Shown piece by piece: positions 31,945 to 39,384 of a stretch of 39,384 bases of DNA. Source of the DNA: an uncultured Prevotellaceae bacterium (GTDB lineage: Bacteria; Bacteroidota; Bacteroidia; Bacteroidales; Bacteroidaceae); assembly GCA_900318555.1 (NCBI GenBank), contig ONKX01000017.1, positions 1 through 39,384 of the forward strand, written 5' to 3'. Position numbers and translations under genes: made by a program. Position 1 is the first letter of the stretch. Each line of letters starts with the position of its first letter. The notes under the pieces are model-generated. The model was not told where the DNA came from and did not search any database. It saw only the letters and a list, made by a program, of their open reading frames with translations.

Positions 31945-34721
31945 AACGCCTGTCCCTCATCATCCTTTTCCTTGGGTCAATTCTCAATTCGTTACACGCC
32001 CAGGGCATCCCCTACCTGCGTAACTATCCTGCCACCGAATACATGGCTCACAACCAGAACTTCGACGTCATTGCCGCTGACGACGGCACGGTCTATGTCG
32101 CCAATTTCGAAGGACTGCTCTACTACGACAATGCCGACTGGCGTATCATCCACTCGCCGGGCATAAGCCGTATCACCGCCGTTTTCCAGGACCCCAACGG
32201 CGTGCTCTGGACCGGTGGATACAACTATTTCGGCTATCTCAAGATCGACCAGCGCGGCAACCTCCATATGCATCCCTGTAACGCCACTACACCCTTCCAC
32301 GGCGAGGTACAGTGGATATGGCAGGAGAACGGCAACATTTTTTTCCTTGCCAGCAATAAGGAGATCTATGCCGTCCACAACGACACCTACCAATTGGCGC
32401 CAGGCAAGTCCTGTCCCACTTCCAATCGCAAGAACTATGCCATCGACGCTAACATTGAGATTACTCAGGTGGAAGACCTCGAGGACGGTCTGCAGGCACT
32501 GTCCACCAACGGCGACGGCGTCATCTTCGTCGACCCCGATGGCCGTGAACTGTTCCGTATCACCGAACAAAACGGTCTCTGCTCCAACAATGTCAGCCAC
32601 ATGGACTACAACCGCCACGGGCTGCTCTGGGGTGCTACCGACAACGGTATCTTCTGCATTGCATTCCCCTCCATCTACATGCATTTCACCTCCTACGAGG
32701 GACTGCGCGGCGAGGTACTGTCCCTTAAACAGCTGAACGATCATCTCTATGCCGGAACGCTCAGCGGACTCTACCGTCTCGAAAGCAAGAAATTCCTGCC
32801 CGTTGCCAACATCACCCATGCCTGCTGGCAACTCGCCAAACAAAATAACACCCTGTTGGCGGCAACGGCAAACGGCGTCTATCGCATTACGCCCGACAAC
32901 CAAGCCACCCGACTCACGCCCAACAATACCATGTCGTTGCTTGTCGAACAGGACGGCAGCTTCTATGGTGGCGGCATCGAAGGCGTCTTCTACTATCACA
33001 ACGGACAAAGCAAAACTCTGAACGATATCGAGAAAGTCGTGAAGATCGTGCGCGACCCGTCGGGCAGCATCTGGTTGCAGAACCTCTACGGCAAACTGTG
33101 GCGCGACAAGGGTTCGGGCGTCTTCGAACCATTCACCCAAGACGGCCACGACGAGATATCGACACTCGTCGACTTCGGCAACAAGCTCATGCCCATCAGC
33201 ATCAATACCACAACCCCCATCGGCTATCCCGCGTTCTCCTATCATGACACGCAGGACGTCACGTGGCTCACCGACAACAAGGGCAAAAGCCTTTACGCCT
33301 ATAAGAACGGGACACGTAATGCAGAGCAGTCCGCATTCGTCTATCCGCTCATGGACTACTCCGTCCGCGCCATGCTCACCGACGGCAATCTCCTGTGGAT
33401 AGGCGGCGACAAGGGCGTCAACATCGTCAACCGCAATTTCAAGGAAACATCCAAGAGTGCAAAGCCACGACTGCTGCTTCGCTCCATCCTGCTGCGCGGC
33501 GACAGCGTCATCTGGGGCGGCTACGGCCCACAGCCACACAAACTCGACGAACTGCCGAGCATCGAACACCACATCGTCTTCAACTACTCCATCGACTTCC
33601 CGTGCCTGCTGCTCCCGACGCAGTACCGCACCCGCATTAACGGCGGCCACTGGTCGCCATGGGAATTCTACACCCGCGAAGAGTTCAGCAACCTCACCTA
33701 CGGCAAATACATCTTCGAGGTACAGGCCCGCGATGCCTTCGGACAGGTGTCCGACATCGTCAGCATCAACTTCAGCATCGCAGCACCACTCTACCTCCGA
33801 TGGTACATGATACTCATCTACCTGCTCCTGGCGGCCATCGTCGTCTACGCACTCCTCCAGCTCCGTCTGCGCCGTCTCGAGAAGGATAAGCAACGCTTGG
33901 AGAACCTCGTGCAGGAACGCACCACCGAAGTTGTCCGTCTGGAGAAGATGGCCACGGTGGGTAAGCTCACTCAGGGACTCATCGACCGCATCCTCAATCC
34001 CCTCAACTACATCAACAACTTCTCGAAGCTCTCGCAGGGACTGGTTGGCGACGTAAAGGCCAACGTCGAGGACGAAAAGGAACACATGGATCCCGACAAC
34101 TACGACGATACCATCGAAGTGCTCGACATGCTCAAGGGCAACCTCGAGAAAGTCAGCGAGCACGGTGCCAATACCACGCGCACGCTGAAGGCCATGGAGG
34201 AAATGCTCAAGGACCGTTCCGGCGGCATCATTCCCATGCTGCTCAATCCCATCCTCCAGCAGGACGAGAAGATGGTCAACACCTATTTCGAGAAGGAGAT
34301 TGCCCAGGATGCCATCCGCGTCGTTTTCGACATCCCCAAAGAGGATATCCACATCAATGGCAATGCCGAACAGCTCAGCAAGACCTTCATGAACATTCTC
34401 GGCAACGCCGTGTATGCCGTCGTGAAACAGCGCAAGCGCCACCCCGACACGCCCTACCAGCCCGAAGTATCGCTGCGTGTCACCCTCGAAGCCCAGCAGG
34501 TGCGCCTCGTATTCCGCGACAACGGCATCGGCATCGAGCAGACCATTATCGACAAGATTTTCGACCCCTTCTTCACGACGAAGACCACCAGCGAGGCCGC
34601 CGGTGTCGGACTCTACCTCTGCCACGAAATCGTACAGAACCACGGCGGCACCATCAGCGTCCAGTCCGTGAAACACGAATATACGGAATTTACGATTAAC
34701 CTTCCGCGAATTAAGAATTGA
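31941..34721 (+). CDS. Propeller-type sensor histidine kinase-like protein lacking the phosphoacceptor His
   Basis: A 926-aa sensor. Signal peptide MKRLSLIILFLGSILNSLHA; periplasmic two-component-regulator-type beta-propeller (about 25-520), a Y_Y_Y-like sandwich (about 545-615, YRTRINGGHWSPWEFYTR), a transmembrane helix (about 620-645), a coiled coil, a dimerisation/phosphotransfer region and an ATPase domain. The H-box aligns with the following kinase as GLIDRILNPLNYI against GIAHEIQNPLNFV: His is Asp682 and Glu is Arg683. The ATPase parts look intact (NILGNAVYAV, FRDNGIGIE, GVGLYLCHEIVQNHGG). So it could bind ATP but not autophosphorylate in the normal way. It has no receiver or DNA-binding output. 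Confidence 0.9.
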   Translation: MKRLSLIILFLGSILNSLHAQGIPYLRNYPATEYMAHNQNFDVIAADDGTVYVANFEGLLYYDNADWRIIHSPGISRITAVFQDPNGVLWTGGYNYFGYLKIDQRGNLHMHPCNATTPFHGEVQWIWQENGNIFFLASNKEIYAVHNDTYQLAPGKSCPTSNRKNYAIDANIEITQVEDLEDGLQALSTNGDGVIFVDPDGRELFRITEQNGLCSNNVSHMDYNRHGLLWGATDNGIFCIAFPSIYMHFTSYEGLRGEVLSLKQLNDHLYAGTLSGLYRLESKKFLPVANITHACWQLAKQNNTLLAATANGVYRITPDNQATRLTPNNTMSLLVEQDGSFYGGGIEGVFYYHNGQSKTLNDIEKVVKIVRDPSGSIWLQNLYGKLWRDKGSGVFEPFTQDGHDEISTLVDFGNKLMPISINTTTPIGYPAFSYHDTQDVTWLTDNKGKSLYAYKNGTRNAEQSAFVYPLMDYSVRAMLTDGNLLWIGGDKGVNIVNRNFKETSKSAKPRLLLRSILLRGDSVIWGGYGPQPHKLDELPSIEHHIVFNYSIDFPCLLLPTQYRTRINGGHWSPWEFYTREEFSNLTYGKYIFEVQARDAFGQVSDIVSINFSIAAPLYLRWYMILIYLLLAAIVVYALLQLRLRRLEKDKQRLENLVQERTTEVVRLEKMATVGKLTQGLIDRILNPLNYINNFSKLSQGLVGDVKANVEDEKEHMDPDNYDDTIEVLDMLKGNLEKVSEHGANTTRTLKAMEEMLKDRSGGIIPMLLNPILQQDEKMVNTYFEKEIAQDAIRVVFDIPKEDIHINGNAEQLSKTFMNILGNAVYAVVKQRKRHPDTPYQPEVSLRVTLEAQQVRLVFRDNGIGIEQTIIDKIFDPFFTTKTTSEAAGVGLYLCHEIVQNHGGTISVQSVKHEYTEFTINLPRIKN

Positions 34722-34728
34722 GAGTTAT
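34708..34728. repeat. 7-bp tandem array at the sensor/kinase gene junction
   Basis: Three heptamers: GAATTAA, GAATTGA and GAGTTAT. The array spans the stop codon of the sensor gene (TGA 34719-34721) and the first bases of the next start codon (34727). Confidence 0.65.
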
Positions 34729-35548
34729 GACTGATATTGAACAATTAAAACAGCAGTTGCAGCAACAAGAGAAGCTGGCCTCACTGGGCATGCTCAGCGC
34801 CGGCATTGCACACGAGATACAGAACCCACTGAATTTCGTCATCAATTTCAGCAAGATGTCCAATAAGCTGTTGCGCGACCTGACGGAAATCATCGACGAC
34901 AATGCCGACAAGCTGTCAGACGACGACCGTGAGGACGTGGCCGACATCATGAACGGCCTGCACGACAACATGGCGAAGATCGTCGAACACGGCGAACGAG
35001 CCATCAGCATCATCCAGGGCATCCTCCTCGTCTCGCGCGGCAAGGAGGACGAGTTCCTGCCCTCCGACGTCAACCGCATCGTCCACGAGTACGTCTGGCT
35101 CTCCTATCACGCCATGCGCGCCAAGGACAAGACGTTCAACATCACCATCCACGAAAGCCTTCAGGACGGCCTGCCACTGATGATGGTCATACCGCAGGAC
35201 CTCAGCCGCGCAGTGCTCAACCTCATGAACAACGCCTGCTATGCCGTCCACCAGCGCACGCTCAGCGAAGGCGACGACTATCATCCCGCCATCGACGTCA
35301 CCACGGCCATGGACGGCGACCAGCTCACCATCACCATCGCCGACAATGGCGAAGGCATGAGCGACGACGTCAAGGCCCGCCTCTTCGAGAACTTCTTCAC
35401 CACCAAGCCCATCGGCAAGGGTACCGGCCTCGGCATGAGCATTACCCGCGACATCATCGAACAGAAACATCACGGCCGTCTCACCTTCGAGTCCACGCTC
35501 AATCAAGGCACCACATTCACCATCACCATTCCCGTCAGGAAATCATGA
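34727..35548 (+). CDS. Soluble histidine kinase with intact H-box
   Basis: A 273-aa cytoplasmic kinase with no membrane segment or sensor domain. A short Gln-rich coiled coil (residues 5-20) precedes the H-box SAGIAHEIQNPLNFV with phosphoacceptor His29. The ATPase domain has the N-box AVLNLMNNACYAV, G1 box IADNGEGMSDD and G2 box GKGTGLGMSITRDIIE. The ATG at 34727 (MTDIEQLKQQLQQ) is preferred to the TTG at 34718, which lies inside the previous stop region. The H-box and second helix (VEHGERAISIIQGIL) match the preceding membrane sensor closely, so the two could form a heterodimer in which this protein provides the histidine. It overlaps the receptor gene by 4 bp. Confidence 0.93.
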   Translation: MTDIEQLKQQLQQQEKLASLGMLSAGIAHEIQNPLNFVINFSKMSNKLLRDLTEIIDDNADKLSDDDREDVADIMNGLHDNMAKIVEHGERAISIIQGILLVSRGKEDEFLPSDVNRIVHEYVWLSYHAMRAKDKTFNITIHESLQDGLPLMMVIPQDLSRAVLNLMNNACYAVHQRTLSEGDDYHPAIDVTTAMDGDQLTITIADNGEGMSDDVKARLFENFFTTKPIGKGTGLGMSITRDIIEQKHHGRLTFESTLNQGTTFTITIPVRKS

Positions 35549-38067
35549 ACAAACGACTATACCTTATTATATTGTTCTTCGCCATCACCATGACGTCGGT
35601 GGCACAGACGGAAGACGAACGCTATCGCGCCATCTACGACCAGGCCGAACAGGACTACAGCATCGGCAGGATTGACGATGCACGCCGGACGCTCACCGCC
35701 AACATGAACAATTTCCCCCTCAGTCTCCGACTCAGTGCCTACCGTCTGCTGTCGCTCTGCGAACTGACCCTCGACAACACCGATGCCGCCGAGCGCTGCG
35801 TACAGCTCATGCTCGACATCAATCCCTACTACAGCACCACACTCTCCGACCCACAGCGCTTCATCGATATGGTCGAGAGCCTCAAGGCCGGTCGCACGGC
35901 CACCATCACCACGGCATCCAGTCAGGCAGAGTCGCTCAACGAGGTGCCTGTGCCCACTACCCTCATTACGCGTGAGATGATTCAGGACTGCGGCGCCCGC
36001 AACCTGCAGGAGGTGCTGGTCACCTACGTCCCTGGCATGAATATCGTCGACGGCAACGACGACATCAACATCGCCATGCGTGGCATCTACAGCAACGGAC
36101 AGGAGAAAATCCTCATCATGCTCAACGGCCACCGGCTCAACAGCTTTGCCACCAACATCGCCGCACCCGACTTCAGCATGTCGCTCGACAAGGTGCGCCA
36201 GATTGAGGTGCTGCGCGGTCCCGCATCGTCACTCTATGGCGGCGTATCACTCACCGCCGTCGTCAACGTCATCACCCTTCCCGGTGCCGAAGTCGACGGT
36301 GTCGAAGCCCGTGTCGGAGCAGGCAACTACGGACAGATTATGGGCAACATGCTATTCGGCAAACGCTATTTCGACCTCGACCTGCTCATCTGGGGCAACA
36401 TCTACAAAGCCAGTGGCGAAAGCGTCTATATTCCACGGGAAGACACCGGTATGCAGATGATGGGCGGCGACGTCACCATCGGCGGCATCGGTCCCAAGCC
36501 CAGCTACGACGTCGGCATACAGATGAAGTACAAGAACCTGCAGTTCTTCTTCAACTCGGCTTTCTCGCAGGTCACCTCCCCCTTCACCATGAGCTACACC
36601 TTCTCGCCGTACACTTTCGACAAATATCGTACCTTTAACGGCCTCCATCCCGGATTCACTACCCTCTCCCACCATGCCAATCTCAGCTACGGACAACAGG
36701 TCGGCAACGTCTATCTTCGCGGGACCGTCACCTACGACAACAGCGACCTTACCCACTATCAGGTCATCAGCGAACCCGAAGTCACCGCTTTGGCCGCAGT
36801 GCTCCCCGTCCCCCAATCCGTCCAGCAACAGCTGAGCGGCACCCAAGGCATCTCGCGCTACATCAACGGACAGGAACACACCATCGGCGGCAAGCTGCAG
36901 GGCGACTGGAACTACATCGACAACGGTACCCACCGCGGTCTGCTCACCTTCGGTGCCGAATACAGCTACTTCCAGCTCGACGACGTCCGCTACACCTTCG
37001 GTTACAACTTCACCAAGCTCACCACCGAAAACGACGCCATCCCCATGCTCGGCAAAGGCCACGAGAGCAACCTCAACGGCTTCATCCAGCTCAAGCACCA
37101 CTGGCGGTCGTTCATCCTCAATGCCGGTCTGCGCTTCGACTACAAAAACCGCTACGACGGCTCCAAAATCCGCGAGTTCTCACCACGTCTCGCACTCATC
37201 TATCTCCAGCCCAAGTGGAACGTCAAGCTCTCCTATTCCAAGGCCTTCATCGACGCACCATACTTCTATCGCAAAATCAACCTCTTCCTCGCATCCATGT
37301 TGGGCTATACGCAGTATGCCACCGAACTCGACCCTGAGACACTCAATTCTTGGCAGCTCACCTTCGGAGCCACACAGTGGATTCCCGGACTCGACCTTGA
37401 GGTCAACGCATTCTACAACTACGCCAAGGACCTCATCATCCCGCAGCTCATCGAACATTCCAACACTGGTTTCATCGATACCTACGGACTTGAATTCTCC
37501 GCTAAATACCAGCGTAGGCGCTGGTCGGCAAACCTCAACGCCACCATTCAGGACGTCAGTCAAAACAAACAAGCATACACCTCCTACGACTACGCGCTCA
37601 ACATCCCCGTCGTCACCGCCAACGGCGTCGTAGCCTGGCAGGCCTCGCGCGACCTCCGTCTCCATGCCCATATCGGTTTCGAGGGACGCCAGCACTACTC
37701 CTATCTCAACATCCTCCCGTATGGTGTCTATACCAGCACTATCAACATGTTGGCCGACTATATGACGAGGCTTAACGAATATGTGCAGACCCCCAACCCC
37801 GACCCCGCCGTCATCGCAAAATATGAGGATCAGATTGACTACTTCGTGGCGAATGCCGATGAGGTGAAGCCCACGCTGTATTCCGAGGACACCCTCCCTG
37901 CCCGCGTCCTCTTCGACGTCGGCGCCAGCTATCATCTCGGCAATGTCACCTTCACCCTCGACGTCAAGAACCTCCTCAACCACTCCTACCGCCAGAGCGG
38001 CATGTCCACATGCCTCGTCCCACAGCGCGGCCGCTGGTTCATGGCCTCCGTCGCCTACAAGTTCTAA
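35545..38067 (+). CDS. TonB-dependent outer-membrane receptor with N-terminal TPR-like extension
   Basis: An 840-aa outer-membrane protein. The signal peptide ends at TMTSVAQ (residue 21). Residues 25-115 are helical and TPR-like (YDQAEQDYSIGRIDDARRTL, LRLSAYRLLSLCELTLDNTD), which is unusual because Bacteroidetes receptors more often carry a CarboxypepD_reg domain. A plug domain follows (about 130-245: PTTLITREMIQDCGARNLQE, MRGIYSNGQEKILIMLNGHR, EVLRGPASSLYGG), then the 22-strand barrel, ending with Phe in GRWFMASVAYKF. No SusD partner is present, so it is probably not a polysaccharide-uptake system; siderophore, cobalamin or signal uptake is possible. Being last in a signalling operon, it may be controlled by or report to it. 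Confidence 0.92.
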   Translation: MNKRLYLIILFFAITMTSVAQTEDERYRAIYDQAEQDYSIGRIDDARRTLTANMNNFPLSLRLSAYRLLSLCELTLDNTDAAERCVQLMLDINPYYSTTLSDPQRFIDMVESLKAGRTATITTASSQAESLNEVPVPTTLITREMIQDCGARNLQEVLVTYVPGMNIVDGNDDINIAMRGIYSNGQEKILIMLNGHRLNSFATNIAAPDFSMSLDKVRQIEVLRGPASSLYGGVSLTAVVNVITLPGAEVDGVEARVGAGNYGQIMGNMLFGKRYFDLDLLIWGNIYKASGESVYIPREDTGMQMMGGDVTIGGIGPKPSYDVGIQMKYKNLQFFFNSAFSQVTSPFTMSYTFSPYTFDKYRTFNGLHPGFTTLSHHANLSYGQQVGNVYLRGTVTYDNSDLTHYQVISEPEVTALAAVLPVPQSVQQQLSGTQGISRYINGQEHTIGGKLQGDWNYIDNGTHRGLLTFGAEYSYFQLDDVRYTFGYNFTKLTTENDAIPMLGKGHESNLNGFIQLKHHWRSFILNAGLRFDYKNRYDGSKIREFSPRLALIYLQPKWNVKLSYSKAFIDAPYFYRKINLFLASMLGYTQYATELDPETLNSWQLTFGATQWIPGLDLEVNAFYNYAKDLIIPQLIEHSNTGFIDTYGLEFSAKYQRRRWSANLNATIQDVSQNKQAYTSYDYALNIPVVTANGVVAWQASRDLRLHAHIGFEGRQHYSYLNILPYGVYTSTINMLADYMTRLNEYVQTPNPDPAVIAKYEDQIDYFVANADEVKPTLYSEDTLPARVLFDVGASYHLGNVTFTLDVKNLLNHSYRQSGMSTCLVPQRGRWFMASVAYKF

Positions 38068-38087
38068 CACTGTATGAGCAATAAAAT

Positions 38088-38101
38088 TGCAAACGTTTAC
38101 A
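38088..38101. promoter_or_regulatory. LacI/PurR-like operator candidate
   Basis: TGCAAACGTTTACA is a 14-nt near-perfect palindrome (one mismatched pair) centred on CpG, like operators of the LacI family such as the PurR site core GCAAACGTTTGC. It lies about 50 bp upstream of the -7 box of the small gene at 38193. No LacI-family regulator is in the window. Confidence 0.35.
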
Positions 38102-38145
38102 TGGATTTTTAGGGTTTGGGAGATACAACATGCGACAAATGTTTG

Positions 38146-38153
38146 TATCTTTG
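38146..38153 (+). promoter_or_regulatory. -7 box of the small gene at 38193
   Basis: TATCTTTG matches TAnnTTTG; no good -33 box is seen at the expected distance (38122-38126). The leader would be about 36 nt. Confidence 0.6.
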
Positions 38154-38192
38154 CAACGTCAATACAAACTACTATTTAAATAAACAAACGCT

Positions 38193-38432
38193 ATGAGTAA
38201 GAAATTTGTTATCGGAGACCGTTTGAAGGATGAGTGGATTTCAGTGTTAGACACTGAGAAGAAGAAGCTCGAGTTTACTAACCATTTGGCCAGTGCCAAG
38301 GAGTATCTGGCTGAGGAGGATGCCAAGGCTAATCTGAAGGCTATTCAGGAAACCGGTTATTTCAGCGATTTGCAGATCTATATGAAGGAGGACAACAAAG
38401 CCTTCAAGATAGACGAGCGCGACACTCTCTAA
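38193..38432 (+). CDS. Small charged protein of unknown function
   Basis: A 79-aa soluble protein rich in Lys, Glu and Asp, mostly helical by appearance (TEKKKLEFTNHLASAKEYLA, then EEDAKANLKAIQETGYFS). No signal, membrane segment or known motif. It has its own promoter and ends just before a strong terminator, so it is a stand-alone gene. I do not recognise a family. Codon usage is lysine-rich and GAG/AAG-biased, like the ribosomal protein genes next to it, which suggests good expression. Confidence 0.8.
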   Translation: MSKKFVIGDRLKDEWISVLDTEKKKLEFTNHLASAKEYLAEEDAKANLKAIQETGYFSDLQIYMKEDNKAFKIDERDTL

Positions 38433-38458
38433 AAAAACATCGAGAAAACACAAACACA

Positions 38459-38488
38459 AATCCCGAGCGTCTTGCGACACTCGGGATT
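38459..38488. terminator. Terminator hairpin between the small gene and rplI
   Basis: AATCCCGAG (38459-38467) pairs perfectly with CTCGGGATT (38480-38488) around a 12-nt loop. The minus-strand side continues into a T-rich stretch, so it best fits the end of the rpsR-rplI operon; it can also stop the small gene transcript. Confidence 0.85.
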
Positions 38489-38526
38489 CTGCGTATAATA
38501 ACTATGATTTGCTTTACAGCGGGTTA

Positions 38527-39085
38527 TTATTCTTCTGTAGCGGGAGCCTCAGCTTCCTCGATTTCAGCCTCAGCCTCTTCAGCGGGAGCTTCCTCTGCAG
38601 CAGCGGCAGCAGCCTCAGCGGCAGCCTTCTTAGCCTCAGCGGCAGCTCTAATAGCAGCCTCTTCCTCGGCAGCAGCCTTCAGCTCAGCAGCATTCTCGGC
38701 AATGACCTTTACAGGAATCTCGACGGTAACCTCCTTGTGGTAGTGAACCAGAGCTACATAGTCACCAATCTGCTTAGCATCCTTCATGGTGATGATCTTG
38801 CGATCAACCTCCTTACCGAGCTTCTTCAGTTCCTCAGCAACCTGATTAGCACCTACAGAACCGTAGAGCTGACCGGTAGCGCTAACCTTAGCGGCAATCT
38901 CCAGAGCTACACCCTGCAGCTGAGCAGCCTTCTCCTCGGCAGCGGCCTTCTGGGCAGCCAGCTTGTGAGCCTGCTGCTTCAGGTTCTCAGCGAGAATCTT
39001 CTTAGCCATAGGACTGGCGATAACACCCTTACCCTGAGGAATCAGGTAGTTACGGGATAATATCTTCTTTCAGTATAATTTCCAT
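38527..39085 (-). pseudogene. rplI: 50S ribosomal protein L9 gene disrupted by a frameshifting deletion
   Basis: L9 binds 23S rRNA through a small N-terminal domain and helps maintain reading frame. Here the gene starts normally at 39085, after AGGAGG, as MEIILKEDII, then reads P and a stop. One base later the frame resumes as RNYLIPQGKGVIASPMAKKIL and continues to the end at 38527. Compared with E. coli L9, where Arg-Asn is at 27-28, about 16 residues are missing between residue 10 and the Arg-Asn, with one extra base: a net deletion of about 47 bp near 39055. An internal ATG at 39009 could still yield 160 aa lacking the rRNA-binding domain. The C-terminus has an unusual Ala/Glu-rich tail of about 55 residues. 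An assembly error is possible. Confidence 0.85.
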
Positions 39086-39104
39086 ATCTTCTGTCCTCCT
39101 AATT

Positions 39105-39374
39105 TTACTTCATCATGTCAGTTACGTAGGGCAGCAGAGCAATCTGGCGGGCACGCTTAACGGCCTGAGCCACACGGCGCTGATACTTCAGAGAGGTACC
39201 GGTAATACGGCGGGGAAGAATCTTACCCTGCTCGTTCAGGAACTTCTTCAGGAACTCGGGATCTTTGTAATCAATGTACTTGATGCCGCTCTTCTTGAAA
39301 CGGCAGTACTTCTTCTTCTTCGTGTCGATAGAAGGAGCGTTCAAATAACGGATTTCAGTGTCTTGCTGTGCCAT
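39105..39374 (-). CDS. rpsR: 30S ribosomal protein S18
   Basis: An 89-aa S18 protein that pairs with S6 in the platform of the 30S subunit. The family core is clear: [40 protein letters not shown] and [20 protein letters not shown] with LLPYV near the end. The gene lies 19 bp upstream of rplI in the standard rpsF-rpsR-rplI order; rpsF would lie just beyond the window edge. The ATG at 39374 gives the full-length protein. Confidence 0.97.
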   Translation of the reverse strand: MAQQDTEIRYLNAPSIDTKKKKYCRFKKSGIKYIDYKDPEFLKKFLNEQGKILPRRITGTSLKYQRRVAQAVKRARQIALLPYVTDMMK

Positions 39375-39384
39375 AGTTTAAGCC

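Noticed and set aside
31977-31990. Two TCAATTC heptamers in the sensor signal peptide
   Set aside because: Only two units inside a functional signal peptide; this can arise by chance and was not counted as an array.
31992-34676. An 894-aa open frame on the minus strand opposite the propeller sensor gene
   Set aside because: It is codon-in-phase with a gene that has clear signal peptide, transmembrane and ATPase motifs. Its own translation shows no domain, only Asp/Val/Glu-rich sequence typical of antisense frames.
38504-39060. Plus-strand Ser/Ala- and Leu-rich open frames opposite rplI
   Set aside because: They are antisense to the Ala/Glu-rich tail and body of L9, and their composition follows directly from it.

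Overview
The window looks like a chromosome segment of a Bacteroidales bacterium, most likely Prevotella or a close relative. The evidence is promoters of the Bacteroidetes type (TTTG, 19-21 nt, TAnnTTTG), mostly without Shine-Dalgarno sequences, plus DUF3127, DUF2520, carboxynorspermidine decarboxylase and TonB-dependent receptor genes typical of the group. No tRNA, 16S/23S rRNA, CRISPR array, transposase or phage gene was seen. The species assignment is inference.

Layout. (1) 1-4.6 kb, plus strand: pyrF, pheS, a ThiE/TenI-like gene, prs and a TlpA-like lipoprotein, ending at a hairpin shared with a convergent DUF3127 gene. (2) 5.3-9.3 kb, plus: dnaN, a DnaQ-like exonuclease, coaBC and a TrmH-type methyltransferase. 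(3) 16.7-9.3 kb, minus: pfkA, a lone NMT1-like binding protein, a Cache-HAMP-SpoIIE phosphatase, a nitroreductase, a DUF2520 protein, KdsC, Maf and NspC. (4) 24.3-16.8 kb, minus: a compact polyene/fatty-acid-like cluster of GNAT protein, ketosynthase, ACP, dehydratase, MMPL exporter, FAD oxidoreductase and LolA-like protein. (5) 24.6-29.1 kb: a PPM-like phosphatase, NhaC antiporter, unknown 120-aa protein, GH25 lysozyme and ATP-grasp protein. (6) 29.2-38.1 kb, plus: a tightly coupled five-gene signalling operon of response regulator-SpoIIE phosphatase, membrane coiled-coil/propeller protein, propeller sensor kinase, soluble histidine kinase and TonB-dependent receptor. (7) 38.2-39.4 kb: a small unknown gene, then rplI and rpsR on the minus strand.

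Most notable points. The sensor kinase of the signalling operon has Asp-Arg where its operon partner has His-Glu, so it looks like a pseudokinase paired with an intact kinase; the likely target is the receiver-SpoIIE phosphatase encoded first in the operon. The rplI gene carries a frameshifting deletion of about 47 bp in its N-terminal domain. A palindromic element of about 27 bp occurs inside two unrelated genes in two different reading frames. Tandem arrays with a strict 7-bp period but different unit sequences sit at gene ends and junctions, and one is translated inside the MMPL exporter. Three promoters lie so close to their start codons that nearly leaderless mRNAs are expected.
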